Origin: an uncultured Pelagibacteraceae bacterium
GTDB taxonomy: Bacteria > Pseudomonadota > Alphaproteobacteria > Pelagibacterales > Pelagibacteraceae
Reading direction: 5' to 3'
Assembly: GCA_902581795.1 (NCBI GenBank)
Contig: CACHPL010000001.1
Span: 248,001-312,000 of the forward strand
Length of the DNA stretch: 64,000 nucleotides
Shown here: positions 53,489 through 62,498 of the stretch, one piece after another
How positions within the stretch are numbered: position 1 is the first letter of the stretch
How the letters are laid out: every line of letters starts with the position of its first letter
Position numbers and translations under genes: made by a program
The notes under the pieces: model-generated
What the model was told of the DNA's origin: nothing
Database searches by the model: none
Seen by the model: only the letters and a program-made list of their open reading frames with translations

Positions 53489-53749
53489 TTACGCGTTTGT
53501 TATAATAAAAATTCCCAAAAGTACTATACCTACAATTAGGATATGATTTCCTAGATCTATAAAACCTAATTTTTTGTTTTTCGAATCAACTAAATCTTTC
53601 CATCTAAATTGAACAGGCTTTCTTTTAACAGCAATCTCAGCTTCATTTTCATTTTTTTCTAGTCTTAAAGAAACTGAAAAAAAAACGAAATAAATGAATA
53701 CGATCAAAAAAATGACCAAACCCAAAAGTAGTGCGTAAGAAGTACTCAT
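53489..53749 (-). CDS. Small two-span membrane protein at the head of the cox operon
   Basis: The 86-aa protein has a membrane helix at about residues 5-26, a charged middle (K-N-E-N-E-A-E, then K-R-K-P-V-Q-F-R-W) and a second helix at about 68-84. I do not recognise a family. Its single-base spacing to coxB and first place in the operon suggest an oxidase-associated subunit or assembly factor. The 106-nt region upstream to rsmE holds the likely operon promoter but no clear motif. Confidence 0.75.
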   Translation of the reverse strand: MSTSYALLLGLVIFLIVFIYFVFFSVSLRLEKNENEAEIAVKRKPVQFRWKDLVDSKNKKLGFIDLGNHILIVGIVLLGIFIITNA

Positions 53750-53855
53750 AATATTAATTTATTATTTATTACTATATATATTTGCTTTATGCATGCTTAA
53801 TAAGTTTTTGCGACACTTTTTCATGGTTAAATTAGGCTCAAATTACAAGGGTAAA

Positions 53856-54575
53856 TTACTTCAAATTTAAATTATAACTTAAAATTGTGGTGGCTGCGAT
53901 TGCTGCAGTCTCAGCACGTAAAATATTGTTAGCCAATGATATAGAAATTGTTTTTTTATGATCAACTATTAATTGTCTTTCTGCTTCAGAAAAGTCCCCT
54001 TCCGGTCCAATAAGAATACAGATCGAATTTTTAGCAGGTAAGATTTTTTTTATATCATTAAAATCAGAGTTAATATCGCAAAATACTAATGAACTATTTT
54101 GGGGAAATTTTTTTAAAAACTTTTGTAATGTTTCTATTCTATAAATTTCAGGAACTGAAATCCTATTTGATTGTTGACTCGCTTCAATAATAATTTTTTC
54201 TGCTCTTTTAATATTAATTTCTCTAACAACACTTCTTTCACATAAAAGTGGAATAAATTTTTGTATCCCAAGTTCAGTGGTTTTTTGTAACATTAAATCT
54301 TGCGCAATTTTTTTAATTGGAGAAAAAGCTAGCCATAAATTATTTTCTTTAATTTTAGATCTGAACAATTGTTCCACTTTGAACTCTATCAGGCTATTTA
54401 TGTAAGAAATCACTATTACATTCCATTCTCCGTTTGAAGAATTGAAAAGTGAAAATTTTTCTCCTACTTTTAATCTCATAACATTCTTAATATAATGTGA
54501 TTGATTTTCAGAAAGTTTTGAAATAAGACCACTTTTTAATTCCTTGGGATAAAAAAGTCTTGCTTTTGGAGCCAT
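53856..54575 (-). CDS. rsmE: 16S rRNA (uracil1498-N3) methyltransferase
   Basis: RsmE methylates U1498 of 16S rRNA. The 239-aa SPOUT enzyme has an N-terminal PUA-like part (R-L-F-Y-P, Y-I-K-N-V-M-R-L-K-V-G near residue 28), K-T-T-E-L-G-I-Q-K-F near 98, and the knot motif I-G-P-E-G-D-F-S-E-A-E near 187. The terminal L-A-N-N-I-L-R-A-E-T-A segment is typical. It is divergent from the quinone oxidoreductase gene with a 21-nt gap. Confidence 0.95.
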   Translation of the reverse strand: MAPKARLFYPKELKSGLISKLSENQSHYIKNVMRLKVGEKFSLFNSSNGEWNVIVISYINSLIEFKVEQLFRSKIKENNLWLAFSPIKKIAQDLMLQKTTELGIQKFIPLLCERSVVREINIKRAEKIIIEASQQSNRISVPEIYRIETLQKFLKKFPQNSSLVFCDINSDFNDIKKILPAKNSICILIGPEGDFSEAERQLIVDHKKTISISLANNILRAETAAIAATTILSYNLNLK

Positions 54576-54596
54576 GAAGAATTTATATAAGTTAAA

Positions 54597-55577
54597 ATGC
54601 CGAAATCAATTATAATATCTAAGCACGGTGGTCCAAATGTATTGGAGCTAAAGGACGTTACCGTTGGAAAACCCGGACCAAATGAAATTAAAATTAAAAA
54701 TTTAGCAATTGGTCTGAATTTCATTGATACCTATCATAGATCTGGACTTTATAAATTAAGTTTACCATCTGGTATTGGCATGGAAGCAGCTGCAATGGTT
54801 GAAGATGTTGGTTCTAATGTAAAATATTTTTCTAAAGGTGATAGGGTAGCATACTCACAGATGCCTCTTGGTTCTTATTCTGAGGAAAGGATTATTCCAG
54901 AAAAAATTGCAGTAAAAATTCCAGAGGGTGTTAGCGAAAAAACTGCTGCAAGCATTATGACTAAAGGTTTAACTTCGCATTATCTATTATTTAAAACTTA
55001 TAAAGCTAGTGCAGGTGAATTAATTTTGTTTCACGCTGCGGCAGGTGGGGTTGGACAAATTTTTTGCCAATGGGCGAAAAGTATAGGCTGCAGAGTAATA
55101 GGTACAGTAGGATCAGATGATAAAATTGATATTGCAAAAAAAAATGGATGTGAATTTGTAATTAATTACAATAAAGAAGATTTTGATAAGAAAGTTTTAG
55201 AAATTACCAATAACAAAGGAATTAATGTAGTTTATGATGGTGTTGGAAAAAAAACATTTGAAAAATCTATAAATTGTTTAAAACCGATGGGAATGATGAT
55301 CTCGTTTGGAAATGCTTCGGGAGCTTTAGACCCAATTGATGTTAAAAAATATATAGCGCATAAGAGTTTATTTTTTACTAGACCTGGATTGGCTGACTAT
55401 GGGGCTGGAAGAAAGGCTCTTGAAGAAGGCTCAACAGCACTTTTTGAACAAATTAAATTCGGTAAAATAAAAATAAAAATTTTTAAGGAATATAAGCTAT
55501 CAGAAGTAAAAAGCGCTCACGAAGATCTTGAAAATAGAAAAATTTTGGGCCCAGCTGTTTTAATACCCCATGAATAA
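54597..55577 (+). CDS. qor: NADPH:quinone oxidoreductase (zinc-less MDR family)
   Basis: The 326-aa medium-chain reductase has the N-terminal G-G-P-N-V-L-E-L motif, F-I-D-T-Y-H-R-S-G-L-Y near residue 43, G-M-E-A-A-A near 62, and the NADPH-binding A-A-A-G-G-V-G-Q near 147. It lacks the structural zinc-cysteine lobe, as expected of QOR. It reduces quinones by one electron in characterised relatives. It overlaps the DUF1289 gene by 8 nt. Confidence 0.93.
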   Translation: MPKSIIISKHGGPNVLELKDVTVGKPGPNEIKIKNLAIGLNFIDTYHRSGLYKLSLPSGIGMEAAAMVEDVGSNVKYFSKGDRVAYSQMPLGSYSEERIIPEKIAVKIPEGVSEKTAASIMTKGLTSHYLLFKTYKASAGELILFHAAAGGVGQIFCQWAKSIGCRVIGTVGSDDKIDIAKKNGCEFVINYNKEDFDKKVLEITNNKGINVVYDGVGKKTFEKSINCLKPMGMMISFGNASGALDPIDVKKYIAHKSLFFTRPGLADYGAGRKALEEGSTALFEQIKFGKIKIKIFKEYKLSEVKSAHEDLENRKILGPAVLIPHE

Positions 55578-55821
55578 TCTAAAAATAATAAGTCCATGTA
55601 TTAGTATTTGTAAAAGTGATCCGGATACGGGATTTTGCTATGGTTGTGCCAGAACAGATAAAGAAAAAAAAATTTGGAAAAATTTAGATACAACAGATCA
55701 ATGGAAAGTAGAAAATCTTAAAATCTTAAGAAGCAGAATGAGCGAGACTCAGAAAAAAGTTTTTGAAAAATCTTATAAAGAAAAACTAGAGTTTGGAAAG
55801 TTGGTTTACACAAAAAGTTAG
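55570..55821 (+). CDS. DUF1289 domain cysteine-cluster protein
   Basis: The 83-aa protein has the DUF1289 pattern: S-P-C-I-S-I-C-K near residue 9, then G-F-C-Y-G-C-A-R-T near 22. This four-Cys set probably binds zinc or another metal. A W-K segment and a helical C-terminus follow. Function is unknown. It overlaps the quinone oxidoreductase gene by 8 nt at its start and the convergent small membrane gene by 4 nt at its end. Confidence 0.87.
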   Translation: MNNLKIISPCISICKSDPDTGFCYGCARTDKEKKIWKNLDTTDQWKVENLKILRSRMSETQKKVFEKSYKEKLEFGKLVYTKS

Positions 55822-56009
55822 AGTAAAAACCACAAAATTAAGCCTACAACCGCTAATATAATTATTAATATCCTAACTCCAAAAAGGTATCTTGTTAAAT
55901 TTTTTGAATCTTCTATATCTTTTTTCTTGCCTGCTCCCATCCTAATAACGAGATAAAATGCAAGTAGAAGAATTAATATAATTACAAGTATAATTGGTTT
56001 ACCAAACAT
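55818..56009 (-). CDS. Twin-transmembrane small protein (HIG1/DUF2909-like)
   Basis: The 63-aa protein has two membrane helices (about residues 5-23 and 46-62) joined by a charged loop G-A-G-K-K-K-D-I-E-D-S-K-N-L-T-R-Y-L-F-G-V-R. This matches the plan of the alphaproteobacterial twin-transmembrane small proteins, some related to HIG1, which associate with cytochrome oxidase in mitochondria. By-eye similarity is weak. It is the last of three small membrane genes in tight order on the minus strand. Confidence 0.65.
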   Translation of the reverse strand: MFGKPIILVIILILLLAFYLVIRMGAGKKKDIEDSKNLTRYLFGVRILIIILAVVGLILWFLL

Positions 56010-56011
56010 GT

Positions 56012-56113
56012 TTAGCTCGAAGTAATTATTATAGGTAAGAAAAGGCCCAATGCATATAGCAGAATAATTACAATAGATGCAATAATAAAGGCTCTTATAG
56101 CATTAATTTTCAT
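56012..56113 (-). CDS. Possible 33-aa single-span membrane peptide
   Basis: This short frame goes from ATG at 56113 to TAA at 56012. It reads a basic N-terminus (M-K-I-N-A-I-R-A), then a single hydrophobic helix (F-I-I-A-S-I-V-I-I-L-L-Y-A-L-G-L-F-L) and a short tail. It lies 5 nt after the DUF2721 stop and 2 nt before the twin-transmembrane gene, exactly filling the gap. No Shine-Dalgarno site is obvious. In AT-rich DNA a hydrophobic short frame can arise by chance, so this is tentative. Confidence 0.4.
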   Translation of the reverse strand: MKINAIRAFIIASIVIILLYALGLFLPIIITSS

Positions 56114-56118
56114 AAGGC

Positions 56119-56523
56119 TTATTTTCCATCAATTTTCATATCTGACAAATGTAATTTTAACGCATTTGTAGATAGAAATATTTCCAATAAAAATAGTAAA
56201 ATAGATATAATCATTGATATACAGCAAGATGCAAATATTAATCTAGCAATTATCACCGCCTCTAAATATAAGCCCAGTACTGTAAGCATGTTAAATAAAA
56301 AACCCAAACTTGCTGCTCCAATAGCGTACTTTAGATAATTTATTCTCTGACTTAGATTTTGAAGTTGCCTTTCCCATTCAGGGGGTATGTGCTTTTCAAA
56401 TACATGCTCATCATGAAGTTTTCTGATCAATGCGCTTAAAGTGTGAAACCTATTACTGTATACCGTCATTATAAGTGGTATAGCCGGAAACATTAATGCT
56501 GTTACTGTATAATCTATGTTCAT
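56119..56523 (-). CDS. DUF2721-family membrane protein
   Basis: The 134-aa protein starts with a membrane segment with P-A-I-P-L-I-M (residues about 8-22). A cytoplasmic helical region with R-F-H-T-L-S-A-L-I-R-K-L-H follows, and two further helices at about 65-88 and 92-115. This matches the DUF2721 pattern (A-R-L-x-x-L x L near the start, then an R/Y-rich loop). Function is unknown. It heads the small-membrane-gene run, divergent from ubiA. Confidence 0.72.
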   Translation of the reverse strand: MNIDYTVTALMFPAIPLIMTVYSNRFHTLSALIRKLHDEHVFEKHIPPEWERQLQNLSQRINYLKYAIGAASLGFLFNMLTVLGLYLEAVIIARLIFASCCISMIISILLFLLEIFLSTNALKLHLSDMKIDGK

Positions 56524-56575
56524 TTCGAATCAAATTGATTATGTATTTAGTGTTTGATATTTACAAGAACTAATA

Positions 56576-57442
56576 ATGTCGACACATATTAGAAGTTTCA
56601 TTAGCGTCACAAGACTTAACAAGCCAATAGGTTTTCTATTGCTATTTTGGCCATGTTCATGGGGTTTGAGTATTGCCCTGTTTTATCATAAAGACTTTGG
56701 TATGTTTTTTTCACATCTTTTTCTATTTTTTTGCGGCTCGGTATTTATGAGAAGTGCTGGATGTATTGTTAATGACATAGTAGATGAAAAAATTGATAAA
56801 CAGGTTGCAAGAACAAAAAATAGACCAATCGCTTCAGGAAAATTAAAAAAAAATCTTGCTTGGATGTACGTTTTAATTTTATGTCTTTTAGCCTTTATTG
56901 TTTTAATTCAGTTTAACACGCTAACAATTTACCTTGGTATATTTTCTATGTTATTTGCATTTTCTTATCCTTTCATGAAAAGATACACCTATTGGCCACA
57001 GTTATTTCTTGGCTTCACTTTTAATTGGGGTTTGATTATGGCTTGGACTTCTGTTGCGAATGGAATCAGTTATTTACCTATAGTCTTTTACATTGGAGCC
57101 ATATTTTGGACACTAGGCTATGACACTATTTATGGAATACAGGATATTTCAGATGATGAAGTTATTGGGGTCAAATCAACTGCAATTAAATTTAAAAATA
57201 ATATTAATTTTTTTGTAGGAACTTGCTACATATTAAGTTCGTTTGTAATACTCTTTGTTATGATAAATTTAAAAATAAGTTACTGTTTAATTTTTATACT
57301 TATGTTTATGATTAGCCTTTTTTATCAAATGAAAATTACTAGAAACAAAGAACCCTTAAACTGTCTCAAAGCATTTAAGTTAAACAACTTATCTGGAGGT
57401 ATTGTTTTTTTAGGTTTTTTTTTACTAAATTTTGAATTTTAA
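56576..57442 (+). CDS. ubiA: 4-hydroxybenzoate polyprenyltransferase
   Basis: UbiA prenylates 4-hydroxybenzoate in ubiquinone synthesis. The 288-aa membrane protein has R-L-N-K-P-I-G-F-L-L-L-F-W-P near residue 13. The first Asp motif N-D-I-V-D-E-K-I-D is near 66, with R-T-K-N-R-P-I-A-S-G after it, and the second motif Y-D-T-I-Y-G-I-Q-D near 183. It overlaps msbA by one base. Ubiquinone serves the bc1 complex encoded elsewhere in the window. Confidence 0.95.
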   Translation: MSTHIRSFISVTRLNKPIGFLLLFWPCSWGLSIALFYHKDFGMFFSHLFLFFCGSVFMRSAGCIVNDIVDEKIDKQVARTKNRPIASGKLKKNLAWMYVLILCLLAFIVLIQFNTLTIYLGIFSMLFAFSYPFMKRYTYWPQLFLGFTFNWGLIMAWTSVANGISYLPIVFYIGAIFWTLGYDTIYGIQDISDDEVIGVKSTAIKFKNNINFFVGTCYILSSFVILFVMINLKISYCLIFILMFMISLFYQMKITRNKEPLNCLKAFKLNNLSGGIVFLGFFLLNFEF

Positions 57443-59187
57443 TGAAATTAGAGAAAATAATTTTTTATTTAAAAAGATTGTATAAAAATTATACAAAACA
57501 ATATCTAAATAAAATACTTGCAGCTCTATTTTTATCAATAATAGTTGCAGGATCAACGTCAGCTACCGCCTATCTCCTAGATCCAGCTATAAAAAAAATT
57601 TTTATCGATCAAGATAAAACCTATGCGATAATGGTCCCAATATTAATTATCCTTGCGTTTGCTTCAAAAGGAATTTCTCTATACACCGCAAGATCGATTG
57701 TCATTGTTTTAGGGCACAGAATTAAAGAAAAGCTTTTGAATGAAATGACAAATAGTCTCCTAATGAAAGATATTCAATCAATTGAAAAAAAACATTCTGG
57801 TAAATATATTGCGCATTTTTTATACGATGTGGGAATGATTCAGCAACTTGTAAGTACGGGTGTGTTAAATATAATGAAGGATAGTATAACTTTAATTGCC
57901 CTTGCTAGTTTGATGTTTTATCAAAATTGGAAGCTTGCCTTGTTTTCTTTAATAATGATGCCATTTGCAGCTTTTGTAGCAAAATCTTTAGGTAAAAGAA
58001 TGGGAAAAGCCACAAAAGCAAGTACTGAGTCTACTGGAAGTTTTTCAAAAATAATTTCTGAAATATTAAAAGCAACTAAAATAATTAAAATTTATCAAAA
58101 AGAAGATCATGAAAAAGGTAAGGCAGAAACAGCCATTAGGGATTTAACAGATAAAGAGATTAAAATGAATAAAATACTGATTAGAGCCACTCCTGTAATG
58201 GAAATTTTAACTGGTATAATGATAGCTGGTTTTATTTATTTTTCAGGCTTTCTGATTGCTAGAGGTGAAATTGGTTTAAATAATTTCTTTTCATTTCTTG
58301 CTGCTATGATGCTTGCCTATCAACCTATCAGGTCCTTAGCGACTATAAACATGATAATTTATCAAGGAACCGTAGCAGCTGAAAGAATTTTTGGAGTCAT
58401 AGATGAAAAAATTATAATTTCAAATGCAAAAAATGCTCCAGATCTTAAAATAGAAAAATCAGGTTTAAATTTTAAAAATATTAACTTTCAATATATTTCG
58501 GGAAAAGAAAGTGCCGTCAAAAATTTTGATCTTGATATAGAGGGTGGTAAAATGACCGCTTTAGTTGGGCATAGTGGAGCAGGTAAAAGCACAATATTAA
58601 ATCTTATACCAAGATTTTACGACCCACAAAGTGGTGAGATCACTATCGATAATCAAAAAATTAAAGAAATATCTTTGGGTTCACTTAGAAAAAGTATTTC
58701 GCTTGTTAGTCAAGATGTAATTCTTTTTGATGACAGTGTTATTAATAATGTTAGATACGCAAAGTTAAGTGCTAGTGAGGAAGAGGTTATAGAGGCATGT
58801 AAGCAAGCTGCAGCCGATGATTTTATAAAAAACTTACCCTTAAAATATGAAACTATAATTGGTGAAAATGGTATTCGACTATCGGGGGGTGAAAAACAAA
58901 GAATATCAATAGCAAGGGCAATACTAAAAAATTCTCCGATTATACTCTTAGATGAAGCCACATCTTCTTTAGATTCAGAGTCTGAGTCTAAGGTTCAAAA
59001 CGCAATACTTAATTTAACACAAAATAGAACGACAATTGTAATTGCTCACAGATTTTCAACCATAAGAAAAGCTGACAAAATCGTGCTTATGAGTAAAGGA
59101 AATATTTTAGCGATTGGGACGCATGATAAACTTTTAGAAAATTCGCGAGAGTATAAAAATTTATATCAAAAGCAAATACTCAATTAA
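57442..59187 (+). CDS. msbA: ABC transporter ATP-binding/permease, MsbA-like lipid exporter
   Basis: The 581-aa half-transporter has six membrane helices in residues about 20-310 and a C-terminal nucleotide-binding domain. Walker A is G-H-S-G-A-G-K-S-T near 380, the signature L-S-G-G-E-K-Q-R near 480, and Walker B I-I-L-L-D-E-A-T near 500. The H-loop follows as I-A-H-R. It is first in a run with waaA, lpxK and an acyltransferase, which supports export of lipid A-Kdo core across the inner membrane. Confidence 0.9.
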   Translation: MKLEKIIFYLKRLYKNYTKQYLNKILAALFLSIIVAGSTSATAYLLDPAIKKIFIDQDKTYAIMVPILIILAFASKGISLYTARSIVIVLGHRIKEKLLNEMTNSLLMKDIQSIEKKHSGKYIAHFLYDVGMIQQLVSTGVLNIMKDSITLIALASLMFYQNWKLALFSLIMMPFAAFVAKSLGKRMGKATKASTESTGSFSKIISEILKATKIIKIYQKEDHEKGKAETAIRDLTDKEIKMNKILIRATPVMEILTGIMIAGFIYFSGFLIARGEIGLNNFFSFLAAMMLAYQPIRSLATINMIIYQGTVAAERIFGVIDEKIIISNAKNAPDLKIEKSGLNFKNINFQYISGKESAVKNFDLDIEGGKMTALVGHSGAGKSTILNLIPRFYDPQSGEITIDNQKIKEISLGSLRKSISLVSQDVILFDDSVINNVRYAKLSASEEEVIEACKQAAADDFIKNLPLKYETIIGENGIRLSGGEKQRISIARAILKNSPIILLDEATSSLDSESESKVQNAILNLTQNRTTIVIAHRFSTIRKADKIVLMSKGNILAIGTHDKLLENSREYKNLYQKQILN

Positions 59188-59188
59188 A

Positions 59189-60472
59189 ATGGTTAAAGCC
59201 ATATATAATTTTTTTATAACTTTGTTTTACATACCATATTTGTTTTTTGTTATTTTTAGAATATTTATAAAAAAAGAGCATTCTTCAAAATTTAAAGAGA
59301 AAGTTTTTATTCAAAACATAAAAAGACCTGATGGATATCTTTTTTGGTTTCACGTCGCCAGCCTAGGTGAGCTTAACAGTGTATTACCATTCGTTGAGTT
59401 TTATTTAAAAGAGAATCAAAAATATAATGTTTTGATAACCACGGTCACTTTAAGCTCATATAATCAATTTGAAAAAATATTTAGAAATAACAAAAGAGTA
59501 TTCCACCAATTTTTACCTTACGATTTTAAACCATTAATTAAAAATTTTATCAGTAACTGGAGACCGAATATCGTTTCTTTTGTTGACTCAGAAATATGGC
59601 CAAATTTTATTTTTGAAATAAAGAAAAGCGGAATTCCTTTTATACTTTTAAACGCCAGAATTACAAAAAAAACATTTGATAGATGGATGGTTTTTAAAAA
59701 ATTTGCCTTCGACACTTTTGGATCTTTTTCATTATGTATAGCATCAAGTAAAGATTCGGCGGGATATTTAGAACTTTTAAAAGTAAAAAATATTAAATAT
59801 TTTGGAAATATAAAATTTTGTAATCAAACAAATCTCATTAAAGAGAAAAATAATGATCAATTCAAATTAATCAATAATAAAAAAGGATGGGTGGCACTGA
59901 GCACACATAAAGATGAGGAATATTTTTGTGCCAAGGTTCACAAATCATTAAAAAAGTTGGAAAAAAATTTAATTACTATAATTATACCAAGACACATACA
60001 TAGGATAAAAAAAATTTATAAACAGTTATTAAGTTTGAATCTAAAGGTACAAATAAAAAATGAAAATGAAATTGTAGATAAAAATGCGGACATTATTTTA
60101 GTAAATTATTATGGATCCATCTCTAAATATCTTAATTATTATAAAAATATATTTATTGGAAAGTCATTAATTTCATCATTATCTAAAGTTGGAGGTCAAA
60201 ACCCTATTGATGCTGTGAGAATGGGATGTAAAGTTTACCATGGTCCATTTGTATATAATTTTAGGGAAATATATGATTATTTGAATAAAAATCATTTAGC
60301 TGAAGAAATAAGCAAAGATAAAATAAATGATCCTGAGGATCTTGCTTATAAATTAGTCAAAAGCTTGAAAGATAATCCCGAAAAAAATAGTCACAAAATA
60401 GATGAATTTAAAATTTATAGTAAGAAAATTTTTAATAATGTTACGCTGGAATACGATAAATTTATAAAATGA
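59189..60472 (+). CDS. waaA: 3-deoxy-D-manno-octulosonic acid (Kdo) transferase
   Basis: WaaA adds Kdo to lipid A precursor. The 427-aa GT-B glycosyltransferase has an N-terminal membrane anchor, F-H-V-A-S-L-G-E-L-N near residue 54, and D-S-E-I-W-P-N-F near 131. The C-terminal S-T-H-K-D-E-E, I-I-P-R-H and G-G-Q-N-P-I-D-A segments complete it. It is 1 nt after msbA and overlaps lpxK by 4 nt. Confidence 0.94.
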   Translation: MVKAIYNFFITLFYIPYLFFVIFRIFIKKEHSSKFKEKVFIQNIKRPDGYLFWFHVASLGELNSVLPFVEFYLKENQKYNVLITTVTLSSYNQFEKIFRNNKRVFHQFLPYDFKPLIKNFISNWRPNIVSFVDSEIWPNFIFEIKKSGIPFILLNARITKKTFDRWMVFKKFAFDTFGSFSLCIASSKDSAGYLELLKVKNIKYFGNIKFCNQTNLIKEKNNDQFKLINNKKGWVALSTHKDEEYFCAKVHKSLKKLEKNLITIIIPRHIHRIKKIYKQLLSLNLKVQIKNENEIVDKNADIILVNYYGSISKYLNYYKNIFIGKSLISSLSKVGGQNPIDAVRMGCKVYHGPFVYNFREIYDYLNKNHLAEEISKDKINDPEDLAYKLVKSLKDNPEKNSHKIDEFKIYSKKIFNNVTLEYDKFIK

Positions 60473-61398
60473 AAATCATTAAACCAAAGTTTTGGGATAA
60501 AAATTATTTGACTCTTTTTTCATTAATTTTGCTGCCTTTTACTTTAATCTATAAATTAATTTTTTTTTTTAATAGAAAAACCAAAGATGAAAAAAAATTT
60601 TCTATTCCAATAATTTGCATTGGAAATATATATATAGGAGGAACAGGAAAAACACCTTTATCAATAAAAACGTTTGATATTTTAAGAGATCTAAAAAAAA
60701 ATCCAGTAATAATTAAAAAAAATTATAAAAATCAGAGAGATGAGGCTTTGCTATTAAAAAGTTATTGTAAAACTATTTTATCAAAAAATCGAACTGAGGG
60801 TATAACCGAAGCCATAAATAAAAAATATGATTGCGTTATATTAGACGATGGATATCAAGACTTTGAGATATATAAAAATTTGAATATTATAAGTTTTAAT
60901 GCAATGCAAAAAATTGGAAATGGACATACGTTACCTGCTGGACCACTGAGAGAGAGCCTAAAATCTTTGAAAAGATGCCAGCTTATTCTGATTAATGGAG
61001 AAAAAGATCTAAATTTTGAAACAAAACTTAAAAGATATAACCCGAAGCTTAAATTTTTTTATTATAGCTACAGAGCTGCAAATATTACAAATTTTAAAAA
61101 TAAAAAGTTAATAGCATTTGCTGGAATTGGTAACCCAAAAAACTTTTTTGATTTTCTTAAATTTAATCATTTAAATATAGTAAAAGAAATAGAATATCCT
61201 GACCACTATGAATATTCACAAAATGAATTAGATACTCTTGCGAATTTAGAAAAACAATATAACGCAAGTTTAATTACTACAGAAAAAGATTACTTAAGAA
61301 TAAATAAAATTTTTAGAAAAAGAGTAAGTTTTTTACCTATCAAGGTAGAATTTAAAGAGCAAAATTATGCAAATGAAATAAAAAAATTAATTCTATGA
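60469..61398 (+). CDS. lpxK: Tetraacyldisaccharide 4'-kinase
   Basis: LpxK phosphorylates the lipid A disaccharide at position 4'. The 309-aa protein has an N-terminal membrane-associated helix. The P-loop G-N-I-Y-I-G-G-T-G-K-T-P is near residue 50, R-D-E-A near 87, and the catalytic D-D-G-Y-Q-D near 122. G-P-L-R-E-S is near 157 and F-A-G-I-G-N-P-x-x-F-F near 222. All family marks are present. It overlaps the acyltransferase by 4 nt. Confidence 0.95.
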   Translation: MKIIKPKFWDKNYLTLFSLILLPFTLIYKLIFFFNRKTKDEKKFSIPIICIGNIYIGGTGKTPLSIKTFDILRDLKKNPVIIKKNYKNQRDEALLLKSYCKTILSKNRTEGITEAINKKYDCVILDDGYQDFEIYKNLNIISFNAMQKIGNGHTLPAGPLRESLKSLKRCQLILINGEKDLNFETKLKRYNPKLKFFYYSYRAANITNFKNKKLIAFAGIGNPKNFFDFLKFNHLNIVKEIEYPDHYEYSQNELDTLANLEKQYNASLITTEKDYLRINKIFRKRVSFLPIKVEFKEQNYANEIKKLIL

Positions 61399-62270
61399 AA
61401 ATCTTAAAATATATATTCGAAGCATTTTTTTTTTATATTTTATTCTTTATAATAAAGATTTTAGGTATTAAGTTAGGAAGAAAAATTTGTTCATTTTTAT
61501 TTTTGAAATTCGGAATTTTTTTTAGATCTAAAAATATTATAAACGAAAATATATCTAACGTTTTTAAAAATATTTCAAAAGAAGACGCTGATATAATTAT
61601 AAATTCTATGTGGGAGAATTATGGGTACATATTAGCAGAATACATGTACCTAGATAAATTTCGTTTAAATAAATTTTCTAATCTCCATGTTCAAATTAAA
61701 GGAAAGGAAATTCTTGATAACGTTTTAAAATCAAAAAAACCTTCTATTTTTATTTCAGGACATTTTGGAAATTTTGAATTGATGGCTATGGAATTAGAAA
61801 AATACGGAATTAACCTTGCAGCTATTTATAGACCATTAAATAATATTTTTTTAAATCCTTTCATGATTTATTTGAGAAAAAAATATATTTGTAAAAACCA
61901 AATTGCAAAAGGTGTAAGCGGAACCAGAAAGGTGATCGAATATATAAACAAAAATTACAGCGTGGCATTAATGGTAGATCAAAGATTGGGGGAGTCGGAA
62001 AGATTTCCTTTTTTCAATAAAACTGCCCACACAACAACACTACCAGCACAACTGGCTCTTAAGTTTGAATGTAATATAATCCCAATTTATTTTGAAAGAA
62101 AAGATATTAGCTCATTCGAGATGGAAGTATTAAAACCTATAGAATTTCATAAAACTAACGATCTAGATAAGGATAAAAAAAATATAACGATTAAAATTAA
62201 TAAAGAAATCGAAAAAATGGTTATAAAAAACCCGAAACAATGGATTTGGACTCACGGAAGATGGAAATAA
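61395..62270 (+). CDS. lpxL: Lipid A late acyltransferase (LpxL/HtrB family)
   Basis: The 291-aa membrane-anchored acyltransferase has an N-terminal hydrophobic helix. The catalytic H-x4-E motif appears as S-G-H-F-G-N-F-E near residue 118. Y-R-P-L-N-N near 145, M-V-D-Q-R near 195 and the C-terminal W-I-W-T-H-G-R-W segment complete the family signature. It adds a secondary acyl chain to Kdo-lipid A. Order msbA-waaA-lpxK-lpxL makes a compact lipid A completion operon. Confidence 0.92.
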   Translation: MKILKYIFEAFFFYILFFIIKILGIKLGRKICSFLFLKFGIFFRSKNIINENISNVFKNISKEDADIIINSMWENYGYILAEYMYLDKFRLNKFSNLHVQIKGKEILDNVLKSKKPSIFISGHFGNFELMAMELEKYGINLAAIYRPLNNIFLNPFMIYLRKKYICKNQIAKGVSGTRKVIEYINKNYSVALMVDQRLGESERFPFFNKTAHTTTLPAQLALKFECNIIPIYFERKDISSFEMEVLKPIEFHKTNDLDKDKKNITIKINKEIEKMVIKNPKQWIWTHGRWK

Positions 62271-62275
62271 TTATT

Positions 62276-62470
62276 TTATTTTTTGATTTGATTAATTCTT
62301 TCTTTTACTTCCACAGGTGAATAGTAAGCCTCTTGTAAATCTACACTCCAATAACTTAATTGATCCAACGGTATAACCTTTCCTGAAACTGAGCATACAA
62401 CATGGTCTCCCGCCTCAATTATCTCAAATTTATTACTGAGAAATTTAAGTTTTGCTTTATTTTTGTTCAT
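62276..62470 (-). CDS. DUF2093 small protein
   Basis: The 64-aa protein matches the alphaproteobacterial DUF2093 family: G-D-H-V-V-C-S-V-S-G near residue 21, I-P-L-D-Q-L-S-Y-W-S-V near 33 and Q-E-A-Y near 46. Its function is unknown. It converges on lpxL with 5 nt between stops and is divergent from purD with 28 nt between start codons. Confidence 0.88.
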   Translation of the reverse strand: MNKNKAKLKFLSNKFEIIEAGDHVVCSVSGKVIPLDQLSYWSVDLQEAYYSPVEVKERINQIKK

Positions 62471-62498
62471 GTTAATTTACCTTAAACATCTACAATAT

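Noticed and set aside
62463-62498. Longer purD start
   Set aside because: The 12 extra residues precede the standard N-terminus and would overlap the divergent DUF2093 start codon.
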